Counted from the stretch's first letter, positions 46,757-58,167 are shown. The stretch is 64,000 nucleotides of DNA from Siphonodentalium dalli (GCA_032622095.1 CP136065.1:59821094-59885093); one strand, 5' to 3'. The notes: generated by a model from the letters alone, not told the origin. Numbers and translations are program-made.

Positions 46757-47603
46757 TTGGTTCTTTGCGTTGAATTCCGGACGGAGGATGCTGGTATCCA
46801 GAGATCTTCTACCCGGAGCAGGAATGCCGAGACCAGCCGTAACATGAAGAAGGGGCCTCCAAAGAGAAAGACACCAGCTCGAAGGAGAAGGGACGCCGCC
46901 AGACGGGCAAAGTGGAAGAAGATGGGGGTGACCATTGATCGACCGGTCACCCCTCCCCATGTGGTTCAGCCGTCCAGTGTCATAGCCGGCGGGTCGAAGT
47001 TGTCTGAGAGACGCCCAGACGACTCGACCTGCATGGAGACTGACGACATTGTACCAGCTAGCAGGGACTCCGTGGATCTGCCAGAGGTCCCTGCTGTCGT
47101 CGTCGAGGCGAGCGGAGACAGGGACGTGCATGGACACCACCCCAGATGTTCCTGCCGCCAGCTTCAACGTGGAGCTGGACAGTTTTCCACCTCAGACACC
47201 AGAATTTCATCTCATCCCGGTGTCCCCCAGCTCTACCACCACTAGCAACAACACCAGTACAGCCACCACCCAATCTGTAGAAGAGATTCTCGCTGAATGT
47301 GCAAAAGAAAGGAAAGAACGAAAAGCAAAAGCTGAAGCAAAAGCCGAAGAGCGTCAACGAAATTTCGACAAAAGAATGGCAGATTCTGACAAAGTGTTGG
47401 CCATGGCACGCAAATTTCAACAAGAACGAGAAGAAGAAACCACCAGTTCCGATTCAAACCCAATCACAATAACAGCAACATCAAACCGAAGGAAAAAGAA
47501 AGCAAAGAAAACCAAAAATAGGTCATTTTCATTTTCATCTCACCGATTCATGCTTATGTTATACCATATCATGTTTCAATTAAAATTCACAAGTGGGTTG
47601 TAG
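46757..47603 (+). pseudogene. Frameshifted basic/coiled-coil ORF, retroelement-like
   Basis: Two overlapping plus-strand frames make one protein if a single frame change near 47110-47120 is allowed. The first (from 46757) is strongly basic: KRKTPARRRRDAARRAKWKK. The second begins MDTTPDVPAASFNVELDSF, runs through a Ser/Thr-rich linker, then a charged helix (KERKERKAKAEAKAEERQ) likely to form a coiled coil, and a second basic patch (NRRKKKAKKTK) before the stop at 47603. An RNA- or DNA-binding gag/ORF1-type protein of a retroelement would look like this, but I see no zinc knuckle, reverse transcriptase or LTR, so the class is unknown. The region is more GC-rich than its surroundings. Alternatives: an intron lost from my reading, or a host-derived retrocopy. 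Confidence 0.45.
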
Positions 47604-47689
47604 GAGAGGGGTTCCGTCCCTTTCAAATCTTCCCGGGAGAAATCCCAAACCCCCCATAGTAGTAGTAGCAACTTAAATAACTACTAAGT

Positions 47690-48070
47690 CACAAACCATG
47701 CGAATGGATGTTTTCATTTCGTTTGCTGGTAAAACTGTATAGACGAGTCCATTTTGTACTTTCGGTTTAACTCAGGTCCGATTGTATATCCGGCCATATC
47801 TGGTGGAAAGCATACATGTCTGGTTGTGACCTTTGTAACTTGGGTTCGTTTTTACTTATTTTAAACGAAGTTACTGCTTCTTAATTTTGTTAATAAATGG
47901 TGGAAAGTGTGCATTTCTTTTGGGGATTAAACAGTAAGATGAGTCAATTTATTCCGATTTTGTACTTTCGTTTTCACGCATATACGGTTGTATCCGGTGG
48001 AATTCTGAGTATTTTCACTTAGTTTATACGAAGTGTCTGCTGCTTTCTCTTCATAAATGGTGGTACCTCT
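47690..48070 (+). repeat. Repeat P, copy 2 (two units)
   Basis: GAGTCCATTTTGTACTTTCG and GAGTCAATTTATTCCG..TTTTGTACTTTCG lead two ~190-bp units, each with ATCCGG and AATGGTGGAAAGTGT-like parts. Reverse copy at 15890-16175. Confidence 0.65.
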
Positions 48071-49519
48071 CACTCACATCAGTTCTATTACAATTACCAA
48101 TAGGACATTCATTACCATTTTATTTAGGTATATATATTTATAAAATAAACAAAAATAGAAACTCATAAAAACTATGTAATCTTCATCATAAAAATGATTT
48201 TTGGAGCATGAACAAAATTGGGATTACCTACCGCAAAAATCTCCCGGATTGACATTTTCAAAACTTAACAGGTCTGTTCTACATACACATACTCTCCATC
48301 TACACCTAAATGTTTAGATCGTTGGCAGTGTAGGTGGACACTGGTATATAGCCAGAATCATGAATTTACTATTGACACAAGGGAAAAGAAGGCAAGGATA
48401 AAAAAAATCCACTTGCCCTGTTTGCTCTGGGAATAAGGTCATTTGAATTGTGGTGCCCTTTGATATATACCTTTATTATACATCAGACAGATATCAACCC
48501 TTTGAGTCTAAAGAGCTATATTGTCAAACAAGTTCCAAACCAGTGATTTTTTTGCATCAGGTATCAATCCGTTACACCACATCTACCCACAGATGAACAG
48601 ACAGATGGACAATAGGTTGAGCAAGCCAATTCCAGATTAACAACCTAAACTTTGTTGTGGAGTGTAAAAATATCGAACATGATTTCCAAAATCTGATGTT
48701 TGTGTGCCACCTATTAATGTCCTGAATAAACAAGGTTAAAAATTTTGATCTCCCCCTGGACGGTAGTGGACAAGTACAATCCCCTCCAGCGTAGGTATAT
48801 ACCTGTAAGACCCCAGCACACAGGTCACGGATGGTTGATTCTTAATCACACATCATGCGTGCCATCACTGTGAGCAGTGATCTGATGACGGCCTTCATCA
48901 TATATTGATGAACGTCGAGGATTTGCTTCAGCTTCACAGTTTCAAAGCTAAGCTCTGTGGACATAAACGTGCGATTGCCATGGACATAAACAACACTTCA
49001 ACAATAGAACGTCTATTATTCATCACTAGGTTTGTTTTCATCATGGACAAGTGTAACTAAATCCAAAAATGCCTTTTGTTGAAAACTTGGCTCATAAATT
49101 ATTCAATTTGAACTGAAATGGTAGCTACTGATAAAATGGACACATGGGCTTCTTGAAGCATTAACAAGAGGCAAAAACTGTTTTCATATATGCAGAAATA
49201 TTTCTGCAGCCTTCGATCTCTCCTAGTTATCATAATTACAAAAGGAAACATAGATAGGAACATATAAAATTTAAGGCTATTTCTTGACAATTTTCAAGGT
49301 TTTTTTCACCTTCTTCGCTGCTAAATGACTTCATGACATTGTGTGTGGGAACATTTGACTTTCTGCCCATTTTGCAGTGGAAAAATATAATGGGAATGTC
49401 ACGTAAACCATACAAATGACTTCATGCAAAGGCTACTATCATCATCAATCCTGGAACACGTACCATACATTGATTGAAACTTCGAGATACACTGGTTCAG
49501 TTGCACTAATTTCTTAGTT
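48071..49519. other. Intronic sequence without identified features
   Basis: A small ACAGACAGATGGACAA scrap at 48600 recalls the tandem-core tails; otherwise nothing recognised. Confidence 0.35.
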
Positions 49520-49522
49520 CCC

Positions 49523-49664
49523 CTTATGAATGACGGTCCCTGCTAGTGTGTGGAAGTTGGTCCATACTCAGTACGGACATATAGATAGCATCCCTTATGA
49601 ATGACGGTCCCTGCTAGTGTGTGGAAGTAGGTCCATACTCAGTACGGACATATAGATAGCACAC
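49523..49664 (+). repeat. Two near-identical 72-bp tandem units
   Basis: Each unit starts CCCTTATGAATGACGGTCCC and ends CGGACATATAGATAGCA; one base differs (GTTGG versus GTAGG). A recent duplication. Confidence 0.9.
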
Positions 49665-49785
49665 AGCGTGACATAAAATGTCGGTACTCAGTATAGCAGC
49701 CAAGAGGTTAAGGCCCATAATTCTAAAATTCAAGGCTATTCAAGGTCAATTCTCAGAACTTAAAAAATTCTAACTAAACCCTCAA

Positions 49786-49848
49786 TTAACCCTTTCTTTA
49801 CCAAATTGTCATTGACGACTAGTTCCCTCAGGAAATGTTCAGATAATA
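49786..49848 (+). repeat. Family E left-end fragment
   Basis: TTAACCCTTTCTTTACCAAA to GAAATGTTCAGATAATAA; the rest is absent. Confidence 0.7.
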
Positions 49849-50222
49849 AACCAATCAAATTAATATCGCAAACTGGAGTTAACAGTTGGAAGCCAAAATG
49901 TTATCAAATCAGGTAATATCTAATTGAAAAATGGCTAGATCTCATACAAAAATAATTGGACTAAACCATGCACATTCGAACCTGCATCGATCTCTATTTT
50001 TCGCTCATAAACACACATACCAAGGTTTGGTCCGATCGAATAATCCAAACTCTAGTTATCAATCAAATTTGTTTCAAAACAGGTAATTTCTGAGCTGGAA
50101 AAGGGCCGTAACTCATGAAAAAATTACTTGTCAAACTCATAATCGAACTTGACCTGTACTTGTGGCTGAGAAATATACACATCACCTTTGGTTCCAATCA
50201 AATAACCCAAACTGGAAGAGTA
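49849..50222 (+). repeat. Tandem-core-like fragment
   Basis: Two loose units containing CAAACTGGAGTTA / CAAACTCTAGTTATC, GGGCCGTAACTCATG, and TTTGGTCC/TTTGGTTCCAATC. Style matches the ~150-bp core elements but the tail is missing. Confidence 0.4.
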
Positions 50223-50565
50223 TTAACCCTTTGGCGAGTAGAACGACATATATGTCGTCTGTCGGTTGAGGAGTAGAACAACATATATGTCGTTTCAGAA
50301 ACTGTTATTTTACGTAGACATAACTTCAATAAATCATCTGATTTATAAATGATTTGTATAGGAGTTATTTTGATTAATATAATGTCCCAAATGTATAAGT
50401 GCAATCGATTATGATAACACACGTTAACAAAAAATGCACATAAATTAAAACGAATTATTGGACCTTTTTGACCCGAACTTGTTAATAATTATTGCTATGA
50501 CGTTGACGTTAAAGTTACTCATGACGTCATGTATATGACGTTACAGATACTCTCCAAAGGGTTAA
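50223..50565 (+). mobile_element. Family M MITE (TTAA-bounded)
   Basis: TTAACCCTTTGGCGAGTAGA to ATACTCTCCAAAGGGTTAA, 343 bp, with an inner repeat GTAGAACGACATATATGTCG / GTAGAACAACATATATGTCG. Single copy in the window. Its right TTAA is shared with the E element that follows. Confidence 0.75.
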
Positions 50566-50827
50566 CCATTTTAATACTAAATACTCATTGACGAGCAGTA
50601 TGTTCCCTTAGGAAAAGTTTAGATAAAAATGTCAACAATTGTTTGTTGAACTTATTATCTGAACATTTCCCACAATGAATAGGAATACTTCTGCACTTCC
50701 GACTAGTTTTGTCTCACTGTTGTCTGCTCACTTTTTCAAAACACCCCTCCAATTTAATAATATGACCATTCAAATGTTTACAGCTATAACTGTGCGGGAG
50801 AATCCATTTAGTATAGAAATGGTATTA
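50562..50827 (+). mobile_element. Family E MITE adjoining M
   Basis: TTAACCATTTTAATACTAAA, foldback around CAACAATTGTTTGTTGAAC, and CATTTAGTATAGAAATGGTA. Right TTAA lost. Confidence 0.75.
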
Positions 50828-50969
50828 GCAAGCAATATTTGCTCTATCAGAGTGGGAGGCTCATGCATCATGACTGTAGGAATTTTTCATTAATATTAGT
50901 AGTAAATATTGAACATCTGTGTGACATGTAACAGCTGTGACATGTCTGCCTACAGGAAGGTTGAATATG

Positions 50970-51223
50970 CTAGCCTTGAAATAGTGTGTCTGTCATTTGC
51001 AGAATGAGGTCCCCAGAGGGTGAATTTAGTGATGCTACCCCACATAGCGGGCTAGCATCACCAAATTCACCCTCTGGGGACTTCATTCTGCTTACACCTC
51101 AGCAGAATGAGGTTCCCAGAGGGTGAATTTGGTGATGCTAGCCCGCTATGCGGGGTAGCATCACTAAATTCACCCTCTGGGGACCTCATTCTGCAAATGA
51201 CAGACACACTATTTCAAGGCTTG
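50970..51223. mobile_element. Family D hAT-like MITE, short form, perfect duplication
   Basis: CTAGCCTTGAAATAGTGTGT to CACACTATTTCAAGGCTTG, flanked by TGAATATG on both sides (8-bp target duplication). Two D palindromes joined with almost no middle. Confidence 0.9.
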
Positions 51224-51621
51224 TGAATATGTATATAGATCATAAGCAAAACAGTCACACTGTATGTACCGAATCATACTCTGTTTGACATGTCATTGAC
51301 CGATAAAAAAGACCACATAATGTACTCCAAAGGATCTCAAAATCATTGCAGTATGTTTTATCGGAATCCATGTGTTGATCGGTTTAATCATCACCATTTG
51401 GATTAATGAACTTCGCCCACTACCTGCGAAGTATTCCAGTATATTGCTGTCATTTAGTAATTATCACCCCATAGTGCCACTAAGATGAGGCAGCATTCAG
51501 GACATTATGAGAGCCCCATACTGGGCCACTAATGGGTCTATAATGCCTTTATTAGGGGCCAGGTGATAATAGGTTGTCTGGATGTCATGTCAAGGACAGC
51601 TTAAGGTTAGAAGTTCAATAT

Positions 51622-51824
51622 TACAGTAATGCCCTAAGTAATCGACTCCTTAATATAGCTGAATTATGGGTAACTCGGAAATATGGCTTGTTGCCATTCA
51701 TCGGAAAGCTCTCGGGGAGAGCTTTCCGGTGAATGGCAACAAGCCATATTTCCGACTAAATCCTGAAAAGTTACCCATAATTCTGCTTTTTTTTAAGGAG
51801 TCGATTACTTAGGGCATTACTGTA
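51622..51824. mobile_element. Family A palindromic MITE
   Basis: TACAGTAATGCCCTAAGTAA to GGCATTACTGTA; small deletion in the left arm. Confidence 0.85.
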
Positions 51825-51875
51825 GTATCAAAGATTTACAAGAATGTCATCAGCACATTCAATTCCCAACAGCTA

Positions 51876-52130
51876 TTAACTTTTGCTATACTTAATACTC
51901 AATGACTATATTATAGTTCTCTTAGGAAATGTTCAAATAATAAGTTCAACAAATGGCCTATGACTGACTATTTGTTGAACTTATTATCTGAACATTTCGA
52001 CCAATGAACAGGAATTCTTCTGCACTTGTATGTTTCTGTCTGTCTGTCGTCTGCTCATTTTTCCTGAACACCCATTCAAATGGTTAATAGACCATTCCAA
52101 TGAATAATTTTATAACTTGGTGGGAACCAT
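51876..52130 (+). mobile_element. Family E MITE
   Basis: TTAACTTTTGCTATACTTAA start, CAACAAATGGCCTATGAC foldback, CATTCCAATGAATAATTTTA; right end missing. Confidence 0.7.
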
Positions 52131-52234
52131 GCAATCTCCTGAAGGTATATTAAAGGTTTCACCTTTAGAGGTGGGATGGTTCCATTGGGAACTAAGGATA
52201 CCCCCACAGTGCAATTGGGCTATACATTAAAGGT

Positions 52235-52446
52235 ACATTAATGCTCTAAATAATCGACTCCTTAACCACAGCAGAATTACGGGTAACTTTTCAGTATTTA
52301 GTTGGAAATATGGCTTGTTGCCATTCATCGGAAAGCTCTCACAGAGAATGAATGAATAGCAACAAGCAATATTTCCGACTAAATCCTGAAAAGTTACCCA
52401 TAATTCTGCTGTGGTTAAGGAGTCGATTATTTAGAGCATTACTGTA
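52235..52446. mobile_element. Family A palindromic MITE
   Basis: TACATTAATGCTCTAAATAA to AGCATTACTGTA; tip rearranged to AGCTCTCACAGAGAATG. Confidence 0.85.
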
Positions 52447-52549
52447 ACCATAATAATATATTTGAATTCGAACAAGCAGTCGCCAACAGTGGTATCCTCT
52501 GCCTTGTAGGTGGGCAAAGTTGGATGGGGATGGGCATTTTCAAAATATG

Positions 52550-52930
52550 CTAAAAAATAATTGAAATCAGTTAATATTTGTTTGAGATTGGTTAATATTT
52601 GTTTTAGTTCAGGCTTAAAATTTAAATTTCAATGCCAAAACATTACAATCAAAGGGCCTCTTGTAAACTCACATATCAAAAATCTTCAAATCATTTGATA
52701 ATTGTTAGAAATAAACACCAAAAAACTTTTCTGGGGTGCTGAATGCCAAAATATGACAATCAAAGAGCCGTAACTCTGGTGAAAATGTACGGTCTGGCCT
52801 TGTTTGAGAACACGTTGCAGAAACTCCTCTTGTGAGCTCTTATAGCAAAAATCTTTCAAATCCATTGATAGATGTTTGAAATAAACCCTGGATAACCTTT
52901 CCTGTGCGCTCAATGCAAAATTATATTACA
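52550..52930 (+). repeat. Tandem-core-like fragment
   Basis: About two units with AATGCCAAAA.ATGACAATCAA, GAGCCGTAACTCTGG and AAAAATCTTTCAAATC; no tail seen. Confidence 0.45.
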
Positions 52931-53355
52931 ATTAAGCCCAACCCTCCTACTTCTCTCCTTAATTAGATTAAACTTAAACCCCCTGTCACTATGTTACTCA
53001 CCACATACATACAGCATTTCTGCACACAGTGACCTGTATTGATGAGCAGAAATTCCAATGTTCACCTGTTAGTTATCTTGTCATGATGACAGGTTCACAG
53101 TGGGGATTCCAATATTGTTAATTGCTAGATGATCATCGCTCTTTGTGCAAGTGACAAGTTAATATAACATTACTCATTCTGTCTTGCACAATCTCATATC
53201 AGCACAACACAATGGATCACACCAGTATGAATGGGGCACTATAAATGAACTTTCATTTACAAACCTTGGGTTACATGTTACTATTATTTCAATTTACATG
53301 TTTATACCCAAATGGCAAATTCTATAGGGTTTCCAAACCACTGGCAAGGAGTAAT

Positions 53356-53471
53356 TTAACCCTTAGAGCTCTTTCCATCAATGTATCACATTATTATAAT
53401 CAATAAATTTGAAAAATGATCAAGGAAATATGGGTTGATACAAAAATCGGACTTGGCACTGAAAGGGTTAA
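53356..53471. mobile_element. Family C MITE, single arm
   Basis: TTAACCCTTAGAGCTCTTTC joins the left end directly to the right arm, which ends CTTGGCACTGAAAGGGTTAA. One arm is deleted. Confidence 0.8.
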
Positions 53472-53887
53472 CTGATATAAGCATGGCAGTTTCGATGCAG
53501 ATATTGACATTTGCTGTACAAATATATATTTTATTATAATATAACGCAAGTCACATTTGCATATAATTTATAGTAAAAGGCTTGATATAGTTACAGGGTT
53601 ACCAAATGTCACAACTTATAAAATTTAAGATAATTTCTTGTTAATTTTCCATATTTTTAAAGGCCCTCATTTCTAAAAATCAAGGCCATTTCTCAGAAAT
53701 AATTTTTTTTTTACAAGTCTTTCAGTATGATAAAATGCAATCGTAATCAATTAATATAATTATTTTTGTCACAATTCAAGGCTCTTCAAGGACCCCCACA
53801 GGAATTCAATCACTTTACAAACCTTTAAGGATCATTAAATTCAAGGTTTTTCCAGGTTTTCATGGCCACATGTGAACTCTGAATTAG

Positions 53888-54294
53888 TTAACCCTGTCAT
53901 GACGGGAGCTGCGCTGGTGCAACATTAACGATCCTGTGCCAGCGAATTCTCTTATAGGGAGCCTTGCATATACAGTAATGCCCTAAGTAGTCAATTCCTT
54001 AAACACAGCAGACCCCCCCCCCCCCCCCAAACTTTCCAATGAATGGCAACAAGCCATATTTCCGACTAAATCCTGAAAAGTTACCCATAATTCTGCTGTG
54101 TTTAAGGAGTCGATTACTTAGGGCATTACTGTATAACAGAATGCACTGGCTTACAAGGTCAAGGTAAATATTGTTAGACATACGTATTCTCTTATATACA
54201 TGTATGCGAGGCTCCCTGTGAAGAGAATGGATTAGCACAGAGTTTTCACAAAATTTCAGGAAGCTCCAGTCATGGCTGGTCATGGAAGGGTTAA
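53888..54294 (+). mobile_element. Family F MITE carrying a nested A element
   Basis: TTAACCCTGTCATGACGGGA to GGTCATGGAAGGGTTAA; the first hairpin module is interrupted by the A copy at 53971-54133. Confidence 0.8.
53971..54133. mobile_element. Family A MITE nested in F, poly-C tip
   Basis: TACAGTAATGCCCTAAGTAG to GGCATTACTGTA with TA at both joins. Most of the left arm is replaced by a run of about 20 C. Confidence 0.85.
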
Positions 54295-54392
54295 ATCGTC
54301 AGGCAACTATGTGGCACACCAGCATACAAGAACATTTTACAAAACCTGGTGAATTCTTTTAGTTCAGTATGTATTCATATGGAGGGGACTTT

Positions 54393-54654
54393 ATAACCCT
54401 TTCATGACAGGAGCTGCGCTGGTGCAGCATTAAAGATCATGTGCCAGTGCATTCTCTTATAAATGCAAGTCTTCCATAGGAAGCCTCGCATATATAAGAG
54501 AATGCATTGCCTTACAAGGTCAGGTAAATACTGTTAGGCCAATGTATTCTCTTAATTATGCGAGGCTCCCTATGGGAAACTCGTATATATACAAGAATGC
54601 ATTGGCACAGGGCTTTCGCAAAATTTCAGGAAGCTCCAGTCATGGAAGGATTAA
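54393..54654 (+). mobile_element. Family F MITE, second tandem copy
   Basis: TAACCCTTTCATGACAGGAG to AGTCATGGAAGGATTAA, two hairpin modules. With its ~100-bp right flank it repeats the unit 53888-54392. Confidence 0.8.
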
Positions 54655-55198
54655 ATCTTCAAGTGACTATGTGACACACCAGTATACAAGAACATTTTAC
54701 ACAACCTGGTCAATTATTTTTTTTCAGTGTGTATTCATATGGAGGGGGCTTTAAGTGTAATGTTATATTTGGAACTCTCCTGTAAATAGTTAGATTTCGA
54801 TTGGTTTTTTTAAATGAGCTTTTTGGGTGAGAGGTGTACCAACATAATATACTAATTTATTGATCTATGTAGGACTCATTTGTCACTCACAATGCTATAT
54901 GCATGCCCCATCTGTACAGCCATAATAATCTAATGGGAGACATTTATCACTTTTCAAATATCCCGACGGAAACACCAGAATTACAATTTCAGCCTTCCTG
55001 AATACTAAAAACACCCATTTTATCACCCATTTTAATAGAGTTGCAACATTACTCGGAATGGAATTTTCCCTGAGTAATATCAATAAAGATATAATATATG
55101 GAGAAATTATTTCAGATTACAAGAGTTTGTGCAGGGAAACACTAATGGATTTGCATTCAACAAAAATCTGTTGTTCATGTTCGTTAATAGGTACATGT

Positions 55199-56528
55199 CA
55201 GGCCCCAAGCTGGGAGGCGACTGGGGCAAAGTTATCGCCTTCTCGCAAACGACTTCGCCCTGGGATGTCTGCAAGGCGAAAACGAAGTTGCCTTCCAAAT
55301 TTTACCAAACTAGCTTGGGATTTAAGGTAATTTTACCGGTGGAAATTTGACTTGTTTTGCACAAAAATATATAGTCTTAAAACTGTTCTAATGAGGCAGT
55401 TTTAATTATAGATTGTACATTGTGTACTGTATCCACATATTCTAATCACATTGAGTGCTTTTGGAAACGGCATATTGTACTTTGCAACAAAGTTTATGAT
55501 GAGCTACACGTACGTCTTAAAGAAGAAGTTTATAATAGTCTTTACTTTGTTCCGCCAGGTCATTTTGTAACCGCAAATTGTATAGCCATGCATGGTCACC
55601 ACCGTGCATGTAATAGCCTATGTAAACAAATCATGATGTCTTTTTAATGTCCATGCATTTAAACTCTAAAAATATCGATGAATTTTTAATTTTACGAAAG
55701 TATAGTTTGCATCTGATTCCGTTTCCCAATCCAACTTTTTTACGTTTGGGAGTTGCAGATTTATTATATAAACAATAGCACGTGCTTGCTTACTATTAAA
55801 ACAGGGTTGTAAAATCGTGAGTCTCATGCCAAAATCGTGAGAGTTAACGTGTCTGTCAACCGTTGTAAATTAATTGCATGTACTTGGTTACAATGCAGGT
55901 ATTTAAATAACTGTTTGTGTATATTATAAGCTCCACTGGTCTTTGTGAAGAACACATTAAATTAAATTAAAATTCATCACTATTGTAACACAGCTATCCA
56001 ACTTGCCAAGTTTATTGCTTTAATCAGTTGTTAATCGGATTATCATCACTGATCATACCATCGACGTTGGTATTCATTAATATTACAAGCTTTTTACAAC
56101 TCCTTGATTAGTCCTTATTGTTTATTTTAACGGACACGCACATTACAGCAGTGACCAAAATCCATTTCCAAAAATTTCAAATTTATAATAACAATTAATT
56201 TCTTCAGATATTAAAAGTCATAAGTCAACATTTTTTTTATTTTTAAACTAAAGTTATAAATTTAAGAAATACAAGTTCATGTTATCTACATGTATCTATA
56301 CAGGTACTCTACTTGTGCTATATTTTATTTTTGGTAACCATGCATGGTTTATCTTGTTATCTTTTTATTGATGTTATAAATAAATCGATATTTGAAAATT
56401 AATAAGTGTTTCTTATGTTTTTCTTATTCTCTCAACTCCTCCCTATTTTGGGCTGAATTTAAGTCTCCCTAAAATCTCCAGAGGGAGAAGTCACTTCTCC
56501 CGGTTTTCAACCCCTAGCTTGGGCCCTG
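55199..56528. mobile_element. 1.33-kb hAT-like element with perfect 8-bp duplication
   Basis: Inverted ends CAGGCCCCAAGCTGGGAGG and (complemented) CAGGGCCCAAGCTAGGGG are flanked by GTACATGT at 55191-55198 and 56529-56536. The CAGGG start and 8-bp duplication fit hAT. Inside, a frame over 55129-55350 reads GGDWGKVIAFSQTTSPWDVC and another at 55420-55647 ends in CKQIMMSF, but neither shows hAT transposase motifs. Likely non-autonomous. GGGAGAAG-type scraps near 58175-58250 resemble its right end. Confidence 0.7.
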
Positions 56529-56539
56529 GTACATGTGCA

Positions 56540-56915
56540 AGTCTGCAAATAGTGTGTCTGTCATTTGCAGAATTGGTCCCCAGAGGGTGAATTTAGTGGT
56601 GCTATCCTACACAGGGGGGCTAGCATCACCAAATTCACCCTCTGGTTATCTCATTCTGTTTAGGCCTCATATTTCTGGTAAGTATCTTTATTATCAAATT
56701 AACAAGTTTTTTTTTTACTTTTTCCCTTCTGGGAAGTTTCTATATCCCCTAGTTTGCAGAAGATAAAATGCATAATCAAGGTGACTAATGGGTGAACATC
56801 AACTTCACCTGGGGAAATAGAAATATGATCCTAGGTCTCGCGTAGCAGTTGAGGCCTAAGCAGAATGATGTTCCCAGAGGGCGTATTTAGTGATTACTGG
56901 ATAGCATCAAGAGAA
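56540..56915. mobile_element. Family D MITE, right end decayed
   Basis: AGTCTGCAAATAGTGTGTCT, left palindrome intact, T-rich middle, then AGCAGAATGATGTTCCCAGA and loss of the rest. It starts immediately after the hAT-like element's duplication. Confidence 0.7.
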
Positions 56916-57717
56916 AACATTGGAATTGCAGCAGAGCTAATACTCTCATTAATTAATGAGCGATTTTGCACTTGCCTAAATTAATTCACCTGATATTCAA
57001 CCAGAGGTCTCCATTTACAGAAGGTTCATCTAAATAAAAGCCTTTGATAAATGGATAATGGCTGACAGGTAGTAACTTGATTTGTTGAAGTTATTACACA
57101 ACAACCCTATGGATGATCTGAAAGAGGTGCATGGAGCCATCCACTTCATTGAACGGAATTATTTGTTGATGTTCTACCTCATACAATCAAATGCCTCAAT
57201 CATGGCTCATCAACTTAGCTCAATGAGCCATTTCATTTAGACATTCAGCTTTAATATCAATCGCACCAAAAGCAGGAACATTATGCAGGGGACCATTAGC
57301 TTCAGCATGTTCTTAGTATAAAAGCAGACTTTGTTCTGTTTGTGGTAAATTGCAGCTTTGATGTTCTGCATGTTTGCATTGTAGCATAAAGCGATTATTC
57401 TAGCTGGCATCTGAGGAAGGGTTTTAAAATTAAAGGGGATGAAAACAAGAAACAGGAAGTCAACTGTAGTCTGCATGTGTTCCTTCCGCTCTCCACGCTC
57501 AAGATTATAATCAATATAAGAAGAATCATTCCAATAGGAATATAAATACTTAGAAAATCTCCCACTGTAATCGAACAATACAAAATTCCTGTGCTTTTCC
57601 TGCCGCCCCATGGAAAATCTATACAAATGTCTTTCGAATGTCTTCCCTCATCTTATGAACAGCTGTTTTTAATTAACCCTATTAGAAGAGGGCATGTGCA
57701 ATAAGCTCAGAAATTAA
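56916..57717. other. Intronic sequence without identified features
   Basis: A minus-strand frame at 57237-57626 (129 codons) has hydrophobic stretches but no recognised motif or splice context. Confidence 0.35.
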
Positions 57718-57938
57718 TACAGAAATGCCCTAAGTAATCGACCCCTTAACCACAGCAGAATTACGGGTAACTTTTCAGGATTTAGTCGGAAAGATGGCTT
57801 GTTGCCATTCATCGGAAAGCTCTCGGGGAGAGCTTTCCGATGAATGGCAACAAGCCATATTTCCGACTAAATCCTGAAAAGTTACCCATAATTCTGCTGT
57901 GGTTATTAAAGGGGTCGATTACTTAGGACATTACTGTA
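57718..57938. mobile_element. Family A palindromic MITE
   Basis: TACAGAAATGCCCTAAGTAA to GGACATTACTGTA; both arms complete, small insertion (TTAAAGG) near the right end. Confidence 0.9.
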
Positions 57939-58017
57939 CACCTCTATTCAATTATTCATATCTTCTAAGAGAAGGCATACATGCAGAACTTTCAATCTCA
58001 CAGGGACCAAACTAGAG

Positions 58018-58167
58018 CAAGCCTTGAAATAGGGTGTCTGTCATTTGCAGAATGAGGTTCCCAGAGGGTGAATTTGGTGATGCTAGCCCACTATGCGGGT
58101 AGCATCACTAAATTCACCCTCTGAGGACCTCATTCTGCAAATGACAGACACCCTATTTCAAGGCTTG
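58018..58167. mobile_element. Family D hAT-like MITE, minimal form, perfect duplication
   Basis: CAAGCCTTGAAATAGGGTGT to ACACCCTATTTCAAGGCTTG, 150 bp, a near-perfect palindrome. Flanked by AACTAGAG on both sides. The smallest complete D copy. Confidence 0.92.
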
